A stretch of 59,648 bases of DNA from CAYSCX01 sp964429575 (GTDB lineage: Bacteria > Desulfobacterota > Binatia > Binatales > Binataceae), in the NCBI GenBank assembly GCA_964429575.1, contig CAYSCX010000015.1:1-59648 (forward strand), in the 5' to 3' direction. The notes beneath the pieces were generated by a model. That model worked only from the letters and a program-made list of their open reading frames with translations, was not told the origin of the DNA and searched no databases. Positions within the stretch are counted from its first letter, which is position 1. Each line of letters starts with the position of its first letter. This document shows, piece after piece, positions 25,530 through 33,712 of this stretch. The position numbers and the translations under genes are program-made.

Positions 25530-26336
25530 ATGACGTTTCCGTACCGCCGCATTCTTTGTCCCATCGACTTCGATGACAACTCGCTCGCTGCGCTCGAGGT
25601 CGCCGCGAAGATGGCTCGCCAGCACGACGGCACGGTGTACGCCATTCACATCGTACCAATGATCCTTCCGCCGACCGGAATGCCGATCTACGTCGACTTG
25701 TACAAAGGTCAGGAGGAGCAAGCGAAGGCGAAACTCGCCGAAATCGCCCGCAAGCATCTCGCCGGCGTCAAGTACGAATTGCACACGAGCGTCGGCGATC
25801 CCGCAGGAGCGATCCTCAAGACGCAACGCATCACCTCCGCTGACATTATCGTGATGTCCACTCATGCGCGGCGCGGCTTCTCCCGCTTCCTGCTCGGTAG
25901 TGTCGCCGAGATGGTGCTGCGCGAATCGCGGTGCCCGGTCCTGACGGTGCGGCGTGATGAGCCAGATCGAAACCAAGTCGGGAGATGGATGTCTGCCAAT
26001 CCTGTTACCGTGGCGCCAGACGAAAAGTTATCCTCGGTACACGCCAAAATGGTCGAGGGCAAATTTCGCTCCATGCCGGTCGTCAAAGATGGCCAGGTCA
26101 TCGGCGTCATCACGGACCGCGATTTGCGCCGTCACGAAGGCTTCACGGAACACACCGAGGTCAGGCAGGCGATGAGCGAGCAAATCGTCACGGTCACGCC
26201 GCGGACCTCGATCGCCGAGGCGGCGCGGCTGCTGCGCGACCTCAAGATCGGCGGCCTGCCGGTCCTGGAAGGTAACGAGCTGGTCGGCGTTATCACCACG
26301 ACGGACATCCTTGGCGCGTTGGCCGAGCACCAGTGA
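25530..26336 (+). CDS. Universal stress domain fused to a CBS pair
   Basis: A protein of 268 residues. Residues 1-145 are a complete UspA domain (RRILCPIDFDDNSLAALEVA at the start, the nucleotide loop STHARRGFSRFLLGSVAE, CPVLTVRR at the end). Residues 150-265 are a CBS pair (VIGVITDRDLRRHE and LVGVITTTDIL). Both halves are predicted to bind adenine nucleotides, so this is likely an energy-state sensor. The start at 25530 is supported by GGGAG and by the Usp domain beginning there. A strong sigma-54 promoter precedes it. Confidence 0.9.
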   Translation: MTFPYRRILCPIDFDDNSLAALEVAAKMARQHDGTVYAIHIVPMILPPTGMPIYVDLYKGQEEQAKAKLAEIARKHLAGVKYELHTSVGDPAGAILKTQRITSADIIVMSTHARRGFSRFLLGSVAEMVLRESRCPVLTVRRDEPDRNQVGRWMSANPVTVAPDEKLSSVHAKMVEGKFRSMPVVKDGQVIGVITDRDLRRHEGFTEHTEVRQAMSEQIVTVTPRTSIAEAARLLRDLKIGGLPVLEGNELVGVITTTDILGALAEHQ

Positions 26337-26552
26337 GCGGCTTCGATGTCCGCTGCGATGGCTTCGCAAGCCAAGCTTGGATTTGCGCCGGGTGGCACGG
26401 CTTCGCACCGCAGCCGATACTGGCGAACCTGCTACAACTCGCGGCTTCACGGTCGCGCTTTCGCAATTCCGCCGGCGCGCGTACGAAACTGGTCTCAACC
26501 GCGGTGTTCTCATGCGATGCGCGACTGAAATTCGGACCTACGAACAATCAGC

Positions 26553-29414
26553 TTGAGATCTCGCTCGATAGGTGATCGTGAGGAAACCGCGCCGGGTGGC
26601 GCGGCCTACTGGGCGGCTCTTCCAGTTGGCGGCGCGCTTGCGGCGCTCGGCACGGGCGCGCAAGGTCTCGCGACCGGGGAGGTCGACCGCCGCCTGGTGC
26701 GCTATGGCCCCAATCTTCTGCCTCGCCCGGTCGGGCGCGACCACGTCCGCGAGTTTGTCGGAAACTTCGTCCATCTGTTTGCGGTGCTGCTATGGGGCGG
26801 CGCGGCTCTCGCGTGGTTGGCGGGCACATCGGAACTCGCGATCGCGATAGTCGCCGTCATTCTGATCAACGGGCTTTTCAGCTTCTGGCAGGAGCACCAG
26901 GCGGAGCGCGCGGTTGAAGCGCTCCAGGCGATGTTGCCGCAAACCGTTACTGTTCGGCGCGACCGGTTCGAGTGCACCGTGCCCATCTCGCAAATCGTTC
27001 CCGGCGACGTACTCGTGCTGAGCGAAGGGCAGGCGGTGCCGGCCGACGCTCGCATCATCGTGGCGGAACAACTCCGCATCGACGCAGCGTCGCTCACCGG
27101 AGAATCGCGCCCGATGCCCCGTCTGGCGGAGCCAGTGGCCGCGAACGGCCGCCTCAACGTCGCGCTGGAAAATTTGGTGTTCGCGGGCACCACCATCATC
27201 GGCGGACGCGGCGAAGCTGCTGTCTATGCCACCGCCGGGGCAACCGAATTTGGCCGAATCGCGCGGCTGACGCACGTTCAAGTCGAACGGCCGAGCCCAC
27301 TTCAGCGCGAACTCGTCCGCATCACTCGCGTGATCACTTTTATCGCGGTCGCTACCGCGGGGCTCTTCTACGCGCTCGGTGTGATGTTGGCCGGAATGCC
27401 GCCCGCGGCCGGGTTCATCTTTGCAATCGGAATAATCGTGGCCAATGTGCCCGAGGGCTTGCTGCCAACGCTCACTCTTTCGCTTGCATTTGCCGTGCGT
27501 CGCATGGCGGCGCGAAACGCAATTGTGAAGCGTCTGGCCGCGGTCGAAACCTTGGGCGCCACTAACGTAATTTTGACTGACAAAACCGGCACCCTCACCG
27601 AGAACGAGATGACGGTGCGCGAAGTTTGGACACGCGAGGGTCGCTTCAATTTCGCCGGTGGTGGTTACGACCCTTCAGGCGGTGTTGAAGCGGATACCGA
27701 ATCGGACGAGCGGAGCCGGGGATCGCTGATGAGAGCGCTCACAATTGCTGCGCTCTGCTGCGATGCGCACCTTCTGCCGCCCGCCGAGCCGGACGGGCGA
27801 TGGAAGATCGTCGGCGATCCGACCGAGGCGGCGATCCTGGTCGGCGCGCGCAAGCTCGGGATCACTGAAGAGTCACTTCGCGCTCACACCCGTCTGTGCG
27901 AACTTCCATTCGACTCGGTGCGCAAGCGGATGACGATCGTGCATCGAATCGGCGGTGATACGGTCGCGTGCGTCAAGGGCGCGCTTGGTCAGCTGCTCCC
28001 GCTGTGCACGAAGTGCAACTCGGCAGACAAGCCGGTGCCGCTCGACGCGGCGATCCGTGACGAGATAACAGCCATGCACGCGGCGCTCGCGTCACGTGCG
28101 ATGCGGGTGCTCGCGGTCGCCAGCCGCGTTCTCGACGCCACTGCTGCGGCGAACGGCGTGTGGCGCACAGACGGCGTGGAACGCGACCTCACGTTTCTGG
28201 GGCTGATCGCAATCGAAGATCCGCCGCGTCCCGAGGTCTCCGCGGCGATCGCCGCCTGTGGCGAGGCCGGAATTCGCGTCGCGATGGTAACGGGCGATGA
28301 TGCGCTAACCGCGAGCGCGATCGCCCGGCAAATCGGTCTCTGCCGTACCGCGCCCCGCGTGGTGACTGGCGCAGAACTCGACCGCATGGGCGACATCGAA
28401 CTCGATCGCGTCATTGGAGAGACCGATCTCCTCTTCGCCCGGGTCGCGCCGGATCACAAGCTTCGTCTGGTCGCGGCGTTTCAGCGCACCGGAGCCATCG
28501 TTGCCGTGACCGGCGACGGTGTGAACGACGCGCCTGCGCTGAAGCTCGCAGACATCGGCGTCGCGATGGGCGCGACGGGCAGTGACGTCGCGCGCGAGGC
28601 GGCTGACATCGTGCTCGCCGATGACAACTTCGCGTCGATCGTGGAAGCAATCCGCGAGGGCCGCGGCGTGTACGACAACGTGCGCAAGTTCTTGACCTAC
28701 GTGCTCACCAGCAATGTTCCGGAAGCGGTTGCATTCATCACGTTCGCGCTGCTGGGCGTGCCGCTTCCGCTAACCGTGATGCAAGTTCTCGCGATCGATT
28801 TGGGCACCGACATCCTGCCCGCCCTTGCGCTTGGCATCGAACCGCCGGAGCACGACGTGATGCACCGACCGCCGCGGTCACGCAATGAGCGGCTTCTCGA
28901 CCACGCCACTCTGGCTCGAGTGTATTGCTGGCTGGGTCCGCTCGAAGCAGTCCTCGCGGTCGGCCTCTACTTCTTCGTGCTCCGCTCGGTTGGTTGGCAT
29001 CCGGGGACGATACTCGCCGCCGACAGTCCACTTTATCGCATGGTCACGACCACGACGTTTCTTGGGATCGTCGCGTGTCAGGTCGGCGCGCTGTTCGCCT
29101 GCCGATCGCGTCGCGAGTCGGCGTTCGCTCTGCCTCTGCTCGGAAATCGGCTTCTCTTGGCCGGTGTCATTGTCGAGGTCATGTTGGCGTTGACAGTCGC
29201 TGCTGTGCCTGAGGTCGGCTCAATGCTGGGCTTTGCATCGCCGCCGGGACGCGCGTGGTTCCTTTTGGCACTCTTCGCGCCGGCTATGATTTTCGCTGAA
29301 GAAATACGAAAGTCTGCGGCCCGGGTTGCCGGCCCGCGCGATGCCGCAATCGCGCCGCCGACGACTGCGTCAAAACACCACTCGACCAAACACATATCTC
29401 CTCAACGTCTGTAG
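26553..29414 (+). CDS. P-type cation-transporting ATPase 2 (PEGL type)
   Basis: A protein of 953 residues of the P2 class: LATGEVDRRLVRYGPNLLP, TGES in the actuator domain, M4 with IIVANVPEGLLPTL, DKTGTLTENEM, TGDGVNDAPALKLADIGVAMG and ten predicted membrane helices. The intact PEGL motif suggests Ca2+, Na+ or K+ transport; the ion cannot be fixed by eye. The TTG start follows an in-frame stop closely and no other start precedes the conserved N-terminus, though its ribosome-binding site is poor. It is expected in the inner membrane. It differs from ATPase 1, which lacks the M4 prolines. The upstream gap 26337-26552 holds only a mis-spaced sigma-54-like site. Confidence 0.88.
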   Translation: MRSRSIGDREETAPGGAAYWAALPVGGALAALGTGAQGLATGEVDRRLVRYGPNLLPRPVGRDHVREFVGNFVHLFAVLLWGGAALAWLAGTSELAIAIVAVILINGLFSFWQEHQAERAVEALQAMLPQTVTVRRDRFECTVPISQIVPGDVLVLSEGQAVPADARIIVAEQLRIDAASLTGESRPMPRLAEPVAANGRLNVALENLVFAGTTIIGGRGEAAVYATAGATEFGRIARLTHVQVERPSPLQRELVRITRVITFIAVATAGLFYALGVMLAGMPPAAGFIFAIGIIVANVPEGLLPTLTLSLAFAVRRMAARNAIVKRLAAVETLGATNVILTDKTGTLTENEMTVREVWTREGRFNFAGGGYDPSGGVEADTESDERSRGSLMRALTIAALCCDAHLLPPAEPDGRWKIVGDPTEAAILVGARKLGITEESLRAHTRLCELPFDSVRKRMTIVHRIGGDTVACVKGALGQLLPLCTKCNSADKPVPLDAAIRDEITAMHAALASRAMRVLAVASRVLDATAAANGVWRTDGVERDLTFLGLIAIEDPPRPEVSAAIAACGEAGIRVAMVTGDDALTASAIARQIGLCRTAPRVVTGAELDRMGDIELDRVIGETDLLFARVAPDHKLRLVAAFQRTGAIVAVTGDGVNDAPALKLADIGVAMGATGSDVAREAADIVLADDNFASIVEAIREGRGVYDNVRKFLTYVLTSNVPEAVAFITFALLGVPLPLTVMQVLAIDLGTDILPALALGIEPPEHDVMHRPPRSRNERLLDHATLARVYCWLGPLEAVLAVGLYFFVLRSVGWHPGTILAADSPLYRMVTTTTFLGIVACQVGALFACRSRRESAFALPLLGNRLLLAGVIVEVMLALTVAAVPEVGSMLGFASPPGRAWFLLALFAPAMIFAEEIRKSAARVAGPRDAAIAPPTTASKHHSTKHISPQRL

Positions 29415-29485
29415 CCGCGCGCTCGAGGCCTCATCAGACTTGCCCGCGCCAGGACCGCACGAGTTGATTGCGTCGGCGACCGGGA

Positions 29486-29501
29486 CGGCACACTTGATGC
29501 G
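29486..29501 (+). promoter_or_regulatory. Predicted sigma-54 promoter of hsp20 copy 2
   Basis: CGGCACACTTGATGCG has -24 CGGCAC, -12 ATGC and exact GG-N10-GC spacing. It lies 44 bases before the GTG at 29546. One mismatch in each box. Confidence 0.55.
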
Positions 29502-29545
29502 TACTTCGCGGCTCAATCGACACTCTGATCAAGGAGCACATCACC

Positions 29546-30043
29546 GTGGAAACAAGATTGGAAATGTGGTCGCCATCCCGTCAGTTGGAACGCTTGCGCG
29601 ACGAAATGGACAAACTCATGGAGCGGTTCGGAATCAACGGCGACTGGGTCAAACAGTTGACCGCGCCTTCTCGGAGGCCGCCGATCGAGTCGGTTGTTGA
29701 GGGAAACACGCTGGTCATTCGTGCGGATCTTCCCGGAATCGACCCCAAGAATGTCGAAGTGACAGTGGCCGGGAACACGCTCAACATCCGCGGCTCGCGG
29801 GAAGAGAAGCACGAGACGAAGAAGCCCAACTTCATCAGGCGCGAACTGAGCTACGGGAGCTTCGAGCGATCCATCGAGCTTCCGCAGGGCATCAAGGCCG
29901 ATGATTTGAAGGCCACTTACAACGATGGTGTGCTCGAGCTGACGGCTGCGATGCCGAAGGAGCTGTCGGCGAAGGAAGTGAAGGTCCAAATCGGAAACGG
30001 CGTGACGAAAAAGAACCGGGCGAACGGACCCAAGCAGAAGTGA
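29546..30043 (+). CDS. hsp20: Hsp20/alpha-crystallin small heat-shock protein 2
   Basis: A protein of 165 residues, a close relative of the Hsp20 at 18845: same N-terminal LEMWSPSRQLERLRDEMDK type arm, PIESVVEGNTLVIRADLPGID, ELSYGSFERSIELP and YNDGVLELTAAMPKE, ending in a basic tail. It has a GTG start with AAGGAG nine bases upstream. It is followed 88 bases later by a CBS gene, probably in the same operon, and preceded by a predicted sigma-54 promoter. Confidence 0.9.
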   Translation: METRLEMWSPSRQLERLRDEMDKLMERFGINGDWVKQLTAPSRRPPIESVVEGNTLVIRADLPGIDPKNVEVTVAGNTLNIRGSREEKHETKKPNFIRRELSYGSFERSIELPQGIKADDLKATYNDGVLELTAAMPKELSAKEVKVQIGNGVTKKNRANGPKQK

Positions 30044-30131
30044 GCGCAGCGTCCTAAGCGGTCTGGAGGCGGCGCCGCCGCGTCGGCGCGAAATTCGTAG
30101 TCAAAGCCTCGAATCGGAGAAGGAGTACCTC

Positions 30132-30620
30132 ATGAAAATCGAACAAATCATGACCCGGAGCGTGAAGGTCTGCCGTCCGGACGACACGCTCAATTACGCC
30201 GCCCAGTTGATGTGGGAAAGTGACTGCGGGTGTTTACCGATCGTCGCCAGTAACGGTGACGGCAGTGTCGTCGGCATGATCACGGATCGCGACATATGCA
30301 TGGCCGCGTATACGCAAGGCAAGCCGCTGAGCCACATACCGGTGGCGGCCGCGATGGCTCGGACAGTAATCGCGTGCCGGGCCAGCGATGGGGTGAGCCA
30401 GGCCGAAGCCCAAATGCGTGACAACCAGATTCGGCGCCTCCCGGTGCTCGGTGCGGACGGCCGGCTCGCGGGAATCATCACGATCAATGACATCGCTCGC
30501 GAAGCCCGGCGTGAGGCCTCCACGAGCGGCCGCAAAGAAGTGGGACAGCAGGATGTCGCGGAGACGCTTGCGGCGATCTGCCTGCCGCGCTCTCCGCGCG
30601 AGGTCGCAGTGGCCGCCTGA
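30132..30620 (+). CDS. CBS-pair protein
   Basis: A protein of 162 residues with a CBS pair at residues 1-125 (KIEQIMTRSVKVCRPDDTL, VVGMITDRDICMAAYTQG, RRLPVLGADGRLAGIITINDIA) and a C-terminal tail of about 35 residues that is disordered or helical. The start is supported by GAAGGAG in front of the ATG at 30132. I see no promoter of its own in the 88 bases after hsp20, so it probably shares that sigma-54 promoter. Adenine-nucleotide sensing is inferred from the family. Confidence 0.85.
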   Translation: MKIEQIMTRSVKVCRPDDTLNYAAQLMWESDCGCLPIVASNGDGSVVGMITDRDICMAAYTQGKPLSHIPVAAAMARTVIACRASDGVSQAEAQMRDNQIRRLPVLGADGRLAGIITINDIAREARREASTSGRKEVGQQDVAETLAAICLPRSPREVAVAA

Positions 30621-30884
30621 CATACCTGCGCGCGCACCGGTGCGCGCAGTGCGGATGAAACGCAGCGTCACCAGTGCATCCGGCGGAGTCATGTCTCCCG
30701 CACCGGAGTGACATTTCGGCACAGTGCAGAGGTGCGGAGCGTCGAGATGCAAAAGCAGCTTCGCTCGCGCGCGAGTTCAAGATGCGCAGGGTCCGAATTA
30801 CCAGCGAGATGCGCGCGCACTCGTTGATTGCGCCAGCTAGCTTGCTCTCACGACTCAAAACGCCCTCCGGACAGGAGCATCATC

Positions 30885-31817
30885 GTGGTCAACTCACCTT
30901 CCCGGCTCCACTCCAATCGCGCCGCCATCGTACTTGCCGGAGGTGACGGGACGAGACTCCGCGCGCTTACGCGCAAAATCGTCGGCGAGGAAATTCCGAA
31001 GCAGTTCTGCGCGGTGACCGGTCCGACGACGCTTCTCGAGGAAACGCTGGCGCGCGCAGCGCACGCCGCGTGTCCGGCCCGGATCGTCACCGTGGTCACG
31101 CGCTCGCACGAACGCCACTACGGACCGTTGCTCCAACGTGTTCCCCCAGAATGCGTGGTTATCCAGCCGGACAATCGCGGCACCGCGCCTGCGATCCTCT
31201 ATGCCCTCATGCGGCTTTGCGATATTGCTCCCGACTGCGCAGTCGTACTCTTTCCCTCCGACCATTACTTCAGCGATGAGGCCGCGTTTATGTGCCATGT
31301 CGTCAGCGCGTACGAAGCCGTTGAACGACGGCCCGAGCTGGTCATCCTCCTCGGCATCACTCCGACAAACTCCGAACCGGGCTACGGATGGATCGAGCCT
31401 GGCGCACCAATCGGAGTGAAGGGCGTGCCTCTGCGGTTCGTGCGTCGTTTTATCGAGAAGCCCAACGCAGTCGTGGCCGACAAGCTGTTGCGCGGCGGCT
31501 CGCTGTGGAACAGCTTCGTGATCGTCGCGCCGGTCTCGGCGCTGCTCGGCATGTTCATCGTCGCAATGCCCTACCTGTACAAGCGCTTTAGCGCGGTGCG
31601 TCGGACTCTTGGCACCGAGTTCGAACGTCAGGCGATCGAGCGCATATATGCGAGCCTCGCCAGCACCAGCTTTTCGGCAGAAGTGCTCGCAAAACGCTCG
31701 GCAAACCTCGCCGTGCTGCCTGTGCCCGACATCCAGTGGAGCGATCTCGGAGAGCCGCGGCGCGTCATCGAAACGCTCGCGCGGATGGGAGTTCAACCAC
31801 GATGGGCAGCTGCGTAA
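30885..31817 (+). CDS. Sugar nucleotidyltransferase, mannose-1-phosphate guanylyltransferase-like
   Basis: A protein of 310 residues of the nucleotidyltransferase fold. AAIVLAGGDGTRLRALTRK is the nucleotide-binding signature, followed by PKQFC, PDNRGTAPAILYAL, FPSDHYF (metal-binding Asp) and FIEKP. The order and FPSDHYF fit GDP-mannose-forming enzymes, which make activated mannose for polysaccharides; at 310 residues it has only the catalytic domain, without the C-terminal isomerase part of ManC/AlgA. The GTG at 30885 has AGGAG seven bases upstream and is preferred to an open frame from 30828. The gap 30621-30884 holds no clear promoter. Confidence 0.75.
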   Translation: MVNSPSRLHSNRAAIVLAGGDGTRLRALTRKIVGEEIPKQFCAVTGPTTLLEETLARAAHAACPARIVTVVTRSHERHYGPLLQRVPPECVVIQPDNRGTAPAILYALMRLCDIAPDCAVVLFPSDHYFSDEAAFMCHVVSAYEAVERRPELVILLGITPTNSEPGYGWIEPGAPIGVKGVPLRFVRRFIEKPNAVVADKLLRGGSLWNSFVIVAPVSALLGMFIVAMPYLYKRFSAVRRTLGTEFERQAIERIYASLASTSFSAEVLAKRSANLAVLPVPDIQWSDLGEPRRVIETLARMGVQPRWAAA

Positions 31818-32023
31818 AGCTCGAGTCAGGGCGCCGCCGAAGCTTGCGCTCGCGCAAGCTTCGCGGGCATGTCAGGGTCGTGCGGGTCAATTCATTCGCT
31901 CACTTGAACGGCGTGCCTCTAAAGCCACCGAGGACCAATTTAAAGGATCCGCACTGGATGCTGAGCGTGCTCGGCGCTATTGCGATTACGGCGCTGTGCT
32001 GGGCGGCGTTCGCGCTGCGCTAA
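31802..32023 (+). CDS. Possible small single-pass membrane protein
   Basis: A 73-residue frame starts within the end of the nucleotidyltransferase gene. It has a very basic N-terminal half and one hydrophobic C-terminal segment (WMLSVLGAIAITALCWAAFAL). Codon use is unremarkable and no family is recognised. It may be a real stress-island membrane peptide or chance. The following 32024-32245 has no supported gene. Confidence 0.25.
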   Translation: MGSCVKLESGRRRSLRSRKLRGHVRVVRVNSFAHLNGVPLKPPRTNLKDPHWMLSVLGAIAITALCWAAFALR

Positions 32024-32245
32024 AGCCGGGAGGCCTGCAAGGACGTGTCGCGGGGAAGTCGTCGAGGTGATGGAGGTGGCCGGGGTCAAGCGGCGCGTCG
32101 CGCGCCTGCGCCCCTTCGCCGTCATCAAGGGGTGACAACGATGCGGCACCAAGGGCGTGCGATTTGTCTGCGTACAGCGCGCGTGAGCGCGATTCATTTT
32201 CGAACGCTTGGTTCTCGCGCGCGGCGCCGCGCAAAGAGGTGAACT

Positions 32246-32548
32246 ATGGCCATCTACGTGATGCTCACGAAGCTATCGCCCGAGTCACTCACGCGTCCCG
32301 AGTCGGTCATCGAACTCGAGCGGCAGGCCGAAAGCCGGATCAAATCGGAATGCCAGGGCGTGAAGTGGATCGCCAACTACGCCACTCTGGGACCGTACGA
32401 CTACCTGGACATCTACGATGCGCCAGATGTTGAGACCGCCACCAAGGTCGCACTGCTGGTGCGTTCATTCGGCCATGCAACGACTGAAACATGGCTCGCC
32501 ACGGAATGGGATCGCTTCGCCACGCTCGTGAAGGAAATGAAGGGCTAG
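32246..32548 (+). CDS. GYD-domain protein
   Basis: A protein of 100 residues matching the GYD family of small alpha/beta-barrel-like proteins: AIYVMLTKLSPESL at the start, GPYDYLDIYDAPDVETA in the middle and LLVRSFGHATTETW. The start is supported by AAAGAGG upstream of the ATG. The family has no established activity, although it recurs in stress and anaerobic clusters. It lies 48 bases before the HPF-like gene and is probably cotranscribed. Confidence 0.8.
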   Translation: MAIYVMLTKLSPESLTRPESVIELERQAESRIKSECQGVKWIANYATLGPYDYLDIYDAPDVETATKVALLVRSFGHATTETWLATEWDRFATLVKEMKG

Positions 32549-32596
32549 CAAGGCGAGCCGGCGCTCTAACCAGCGGATTCGCGCGAGGGACGGAAG

Positions 32597-33139
32597 ATGC
32601 AACGACCACTTCAGATCACCGCACGGAATTTCGAACTGACCCCGGCGATCGAGGGCGAGATCCGTCGGCGGGCAGAAGGTCTCGAACGCTTTTATCAGCG
32701 GCTGACGGGATGCCATGTCGTGCTCGAGGCCGCGGTTGGACATCATCGCAAGGGCGGCCCTTTCAAGGTCAGGATCGATCTGCGCGTTCCGGGACGCGAA
32801 CTTAGCGTTACGCGCCAGTCCGACAAGGATTTTCCGCTCGCGACTCGCGACGCGTTCGACGCGGCAGTCCGCCTCCTTGAGGATTACGCGCGCGAACAAC
32901 GCCTTGCGGTTAAAGCGCATGAACCGCAGCCTCACGCCCGCGTCAGCAAGTTGCTACCGAAGGAAGGCTACGGCTTCATCGAAACGCCTGACGGCCGCGA
33001 GGTCTACTTCCACCGCAACAGCGTGCTCAACGACGCATTCACGCGTCTCGAGATTGGGACGGTTGTGCGATTCGAAGAAGAGCTTGGAGAAAAGGGGCCG
33101 CAGGCAAGCACTGTGGCCATCGCGGGGAAGGGCGGCTGA
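32597..33139 (+). CDS. Ribosome hibernation factor-like domain fused to a cold-shock domain
   Basis: A protein of 180 residues. Residues 1-105 match the HPF/RaiA (YfiA) fold, which binds the 30S A/P site and silences idle ribosomes: LQITARNFELTPAIEGEIRR, then VVLEAAVGHHRKGG and DAFDAAVRLLEDYAR. Residues 115-180 are a cold-shock RNA-binding domain: KLLPKEGYGFIETPDGREVY with FHRNSV as RNP motifs. The fusion suggests a factor combining ribosome docking with RNA binding. It is downstream of GYD in the same direction and has no separate promoter that I can see. Confidence 0.85.
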   Translation: MQRPLQITARNFELTPAIEGEIRRRAEGLERFYQRLTGCHVVLEAAVGHHRKGGPFKVRIDLRVPGRELSVTRQSDKDFPLATRDAFDAAVRLLEDYAREQRLAVKAHEPQPHARVSKLLPKEGYGFIETPDGREVYFHRNSVLNDAFTRLEIGTVVRFEEELGEKGPQASTVAIAGKGG

Positions 33140-33197
33140 AGCGCACCTGCCGAATCACCTATCACTCGCGGTAGGCCGAGCCTCTTCGGCCTCGCGT

Positions 33198-33593
33198 TCA
33201 GCTACGGCGCTGAGCTGCCTGCCAAAGGCGCGAGAGATCGAGGAAGGCACGCAAGATGTCCGTCGAGGTTATGATGCCGATGAGCCGCTTATCATGCACC
33301 ACCGCCAGCGCTCGAACTTTCTGCTCCAGCATCAGCGTCGCCCCATCTTCTACGCTCGCCGATGGCGCGATCCCCACCGGATTCCCGGCCATCGCCGCGT
33401 TGACGCGTGTCGAATCCAAGAAGCCCGCATGTGGTCTGATCTCGCGTTCTGTAAGCATTCCGACCAGGCGTCCCTCCTCAACGACTGGAAGATGGCGAAT
33501 GCCTTCGGCGTTCATTAATGCTCTTGCGGCGGCGAGTGTGTCGCGCGGTGAAATTGAGGTGGGATTCGGGGTCATTCGCTCGGCTATCTTCAT
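33198..33593 (-). CDS. CBS-pair protein
   Basis: A protein of 131 residues made only of a CBS pair: MKIAERMTPNPTSISPRDTL, RHLPVVEEGRLVGMLTEREI and LAVVHDKRLIGIITSTDILRAFL. GAGGACT lies before the ATG. A strong predicted sigma-54 promoter lies about 90 bases upstream, in the region shared with the divergent glucan phosphorylase gene. It is closely similar to the protein at 24794, and their promoters are also alike, suggesting a duplicated promoter-plus-gene unit. Confidence 0.85.
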   Translation of the reverse strand: MKIAERMTPNPTSISPRDTLAAARALMNAEGIRHLPVVEEGRLVGMLTEREIRPHAGFLDSTRVNAAMAGNPVGIAPSASVEDGATLMLEQKVRALAVVHDKRLIGIITSTDILRAFLDLSRLWQAAQRRS

Positions 33594-33684
33594 GTGAGAG
33601 TCCTCGCACCTTGAAGATGCGCCACGCGATGAGGCTCAATATTTCAGGCGAAGCGACTCACCGTGGCGTTACCCTTAAGAGGTA

Positions 33685-33700
33685 AGCAAGCACTCTGCCA
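33685..33700 (-). promoter_or_regulatory. Predicted sigma-54 promoter of the CBS gene at 33198
   Basis: On the minus strand, TGGCAGAGTGCTTGCT matches the consensus with perfect -12 TTGCT and exact GG-N10-GC spacing. It ends only 13 bases from the ATG of the divergent glgP gene, so activator loops formed here could affect both genes. Confidence 0.65.
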
Positions 33701-33712
33701 TCGCCCACCGTC

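Noticed and set aside
26393..26408. TGGCACGGCTTCGCA before P-type ATPase 2, like a sigma-54 promoter
   Set aside because: GG and GC are nine, not ten, bases apart; sigma-54 spacing is strict.
32144..32161. CGGCACC...GTGC before the GYD gene, like a sigma-54 promoter
   Set aside because: The spacing is twelve bases.
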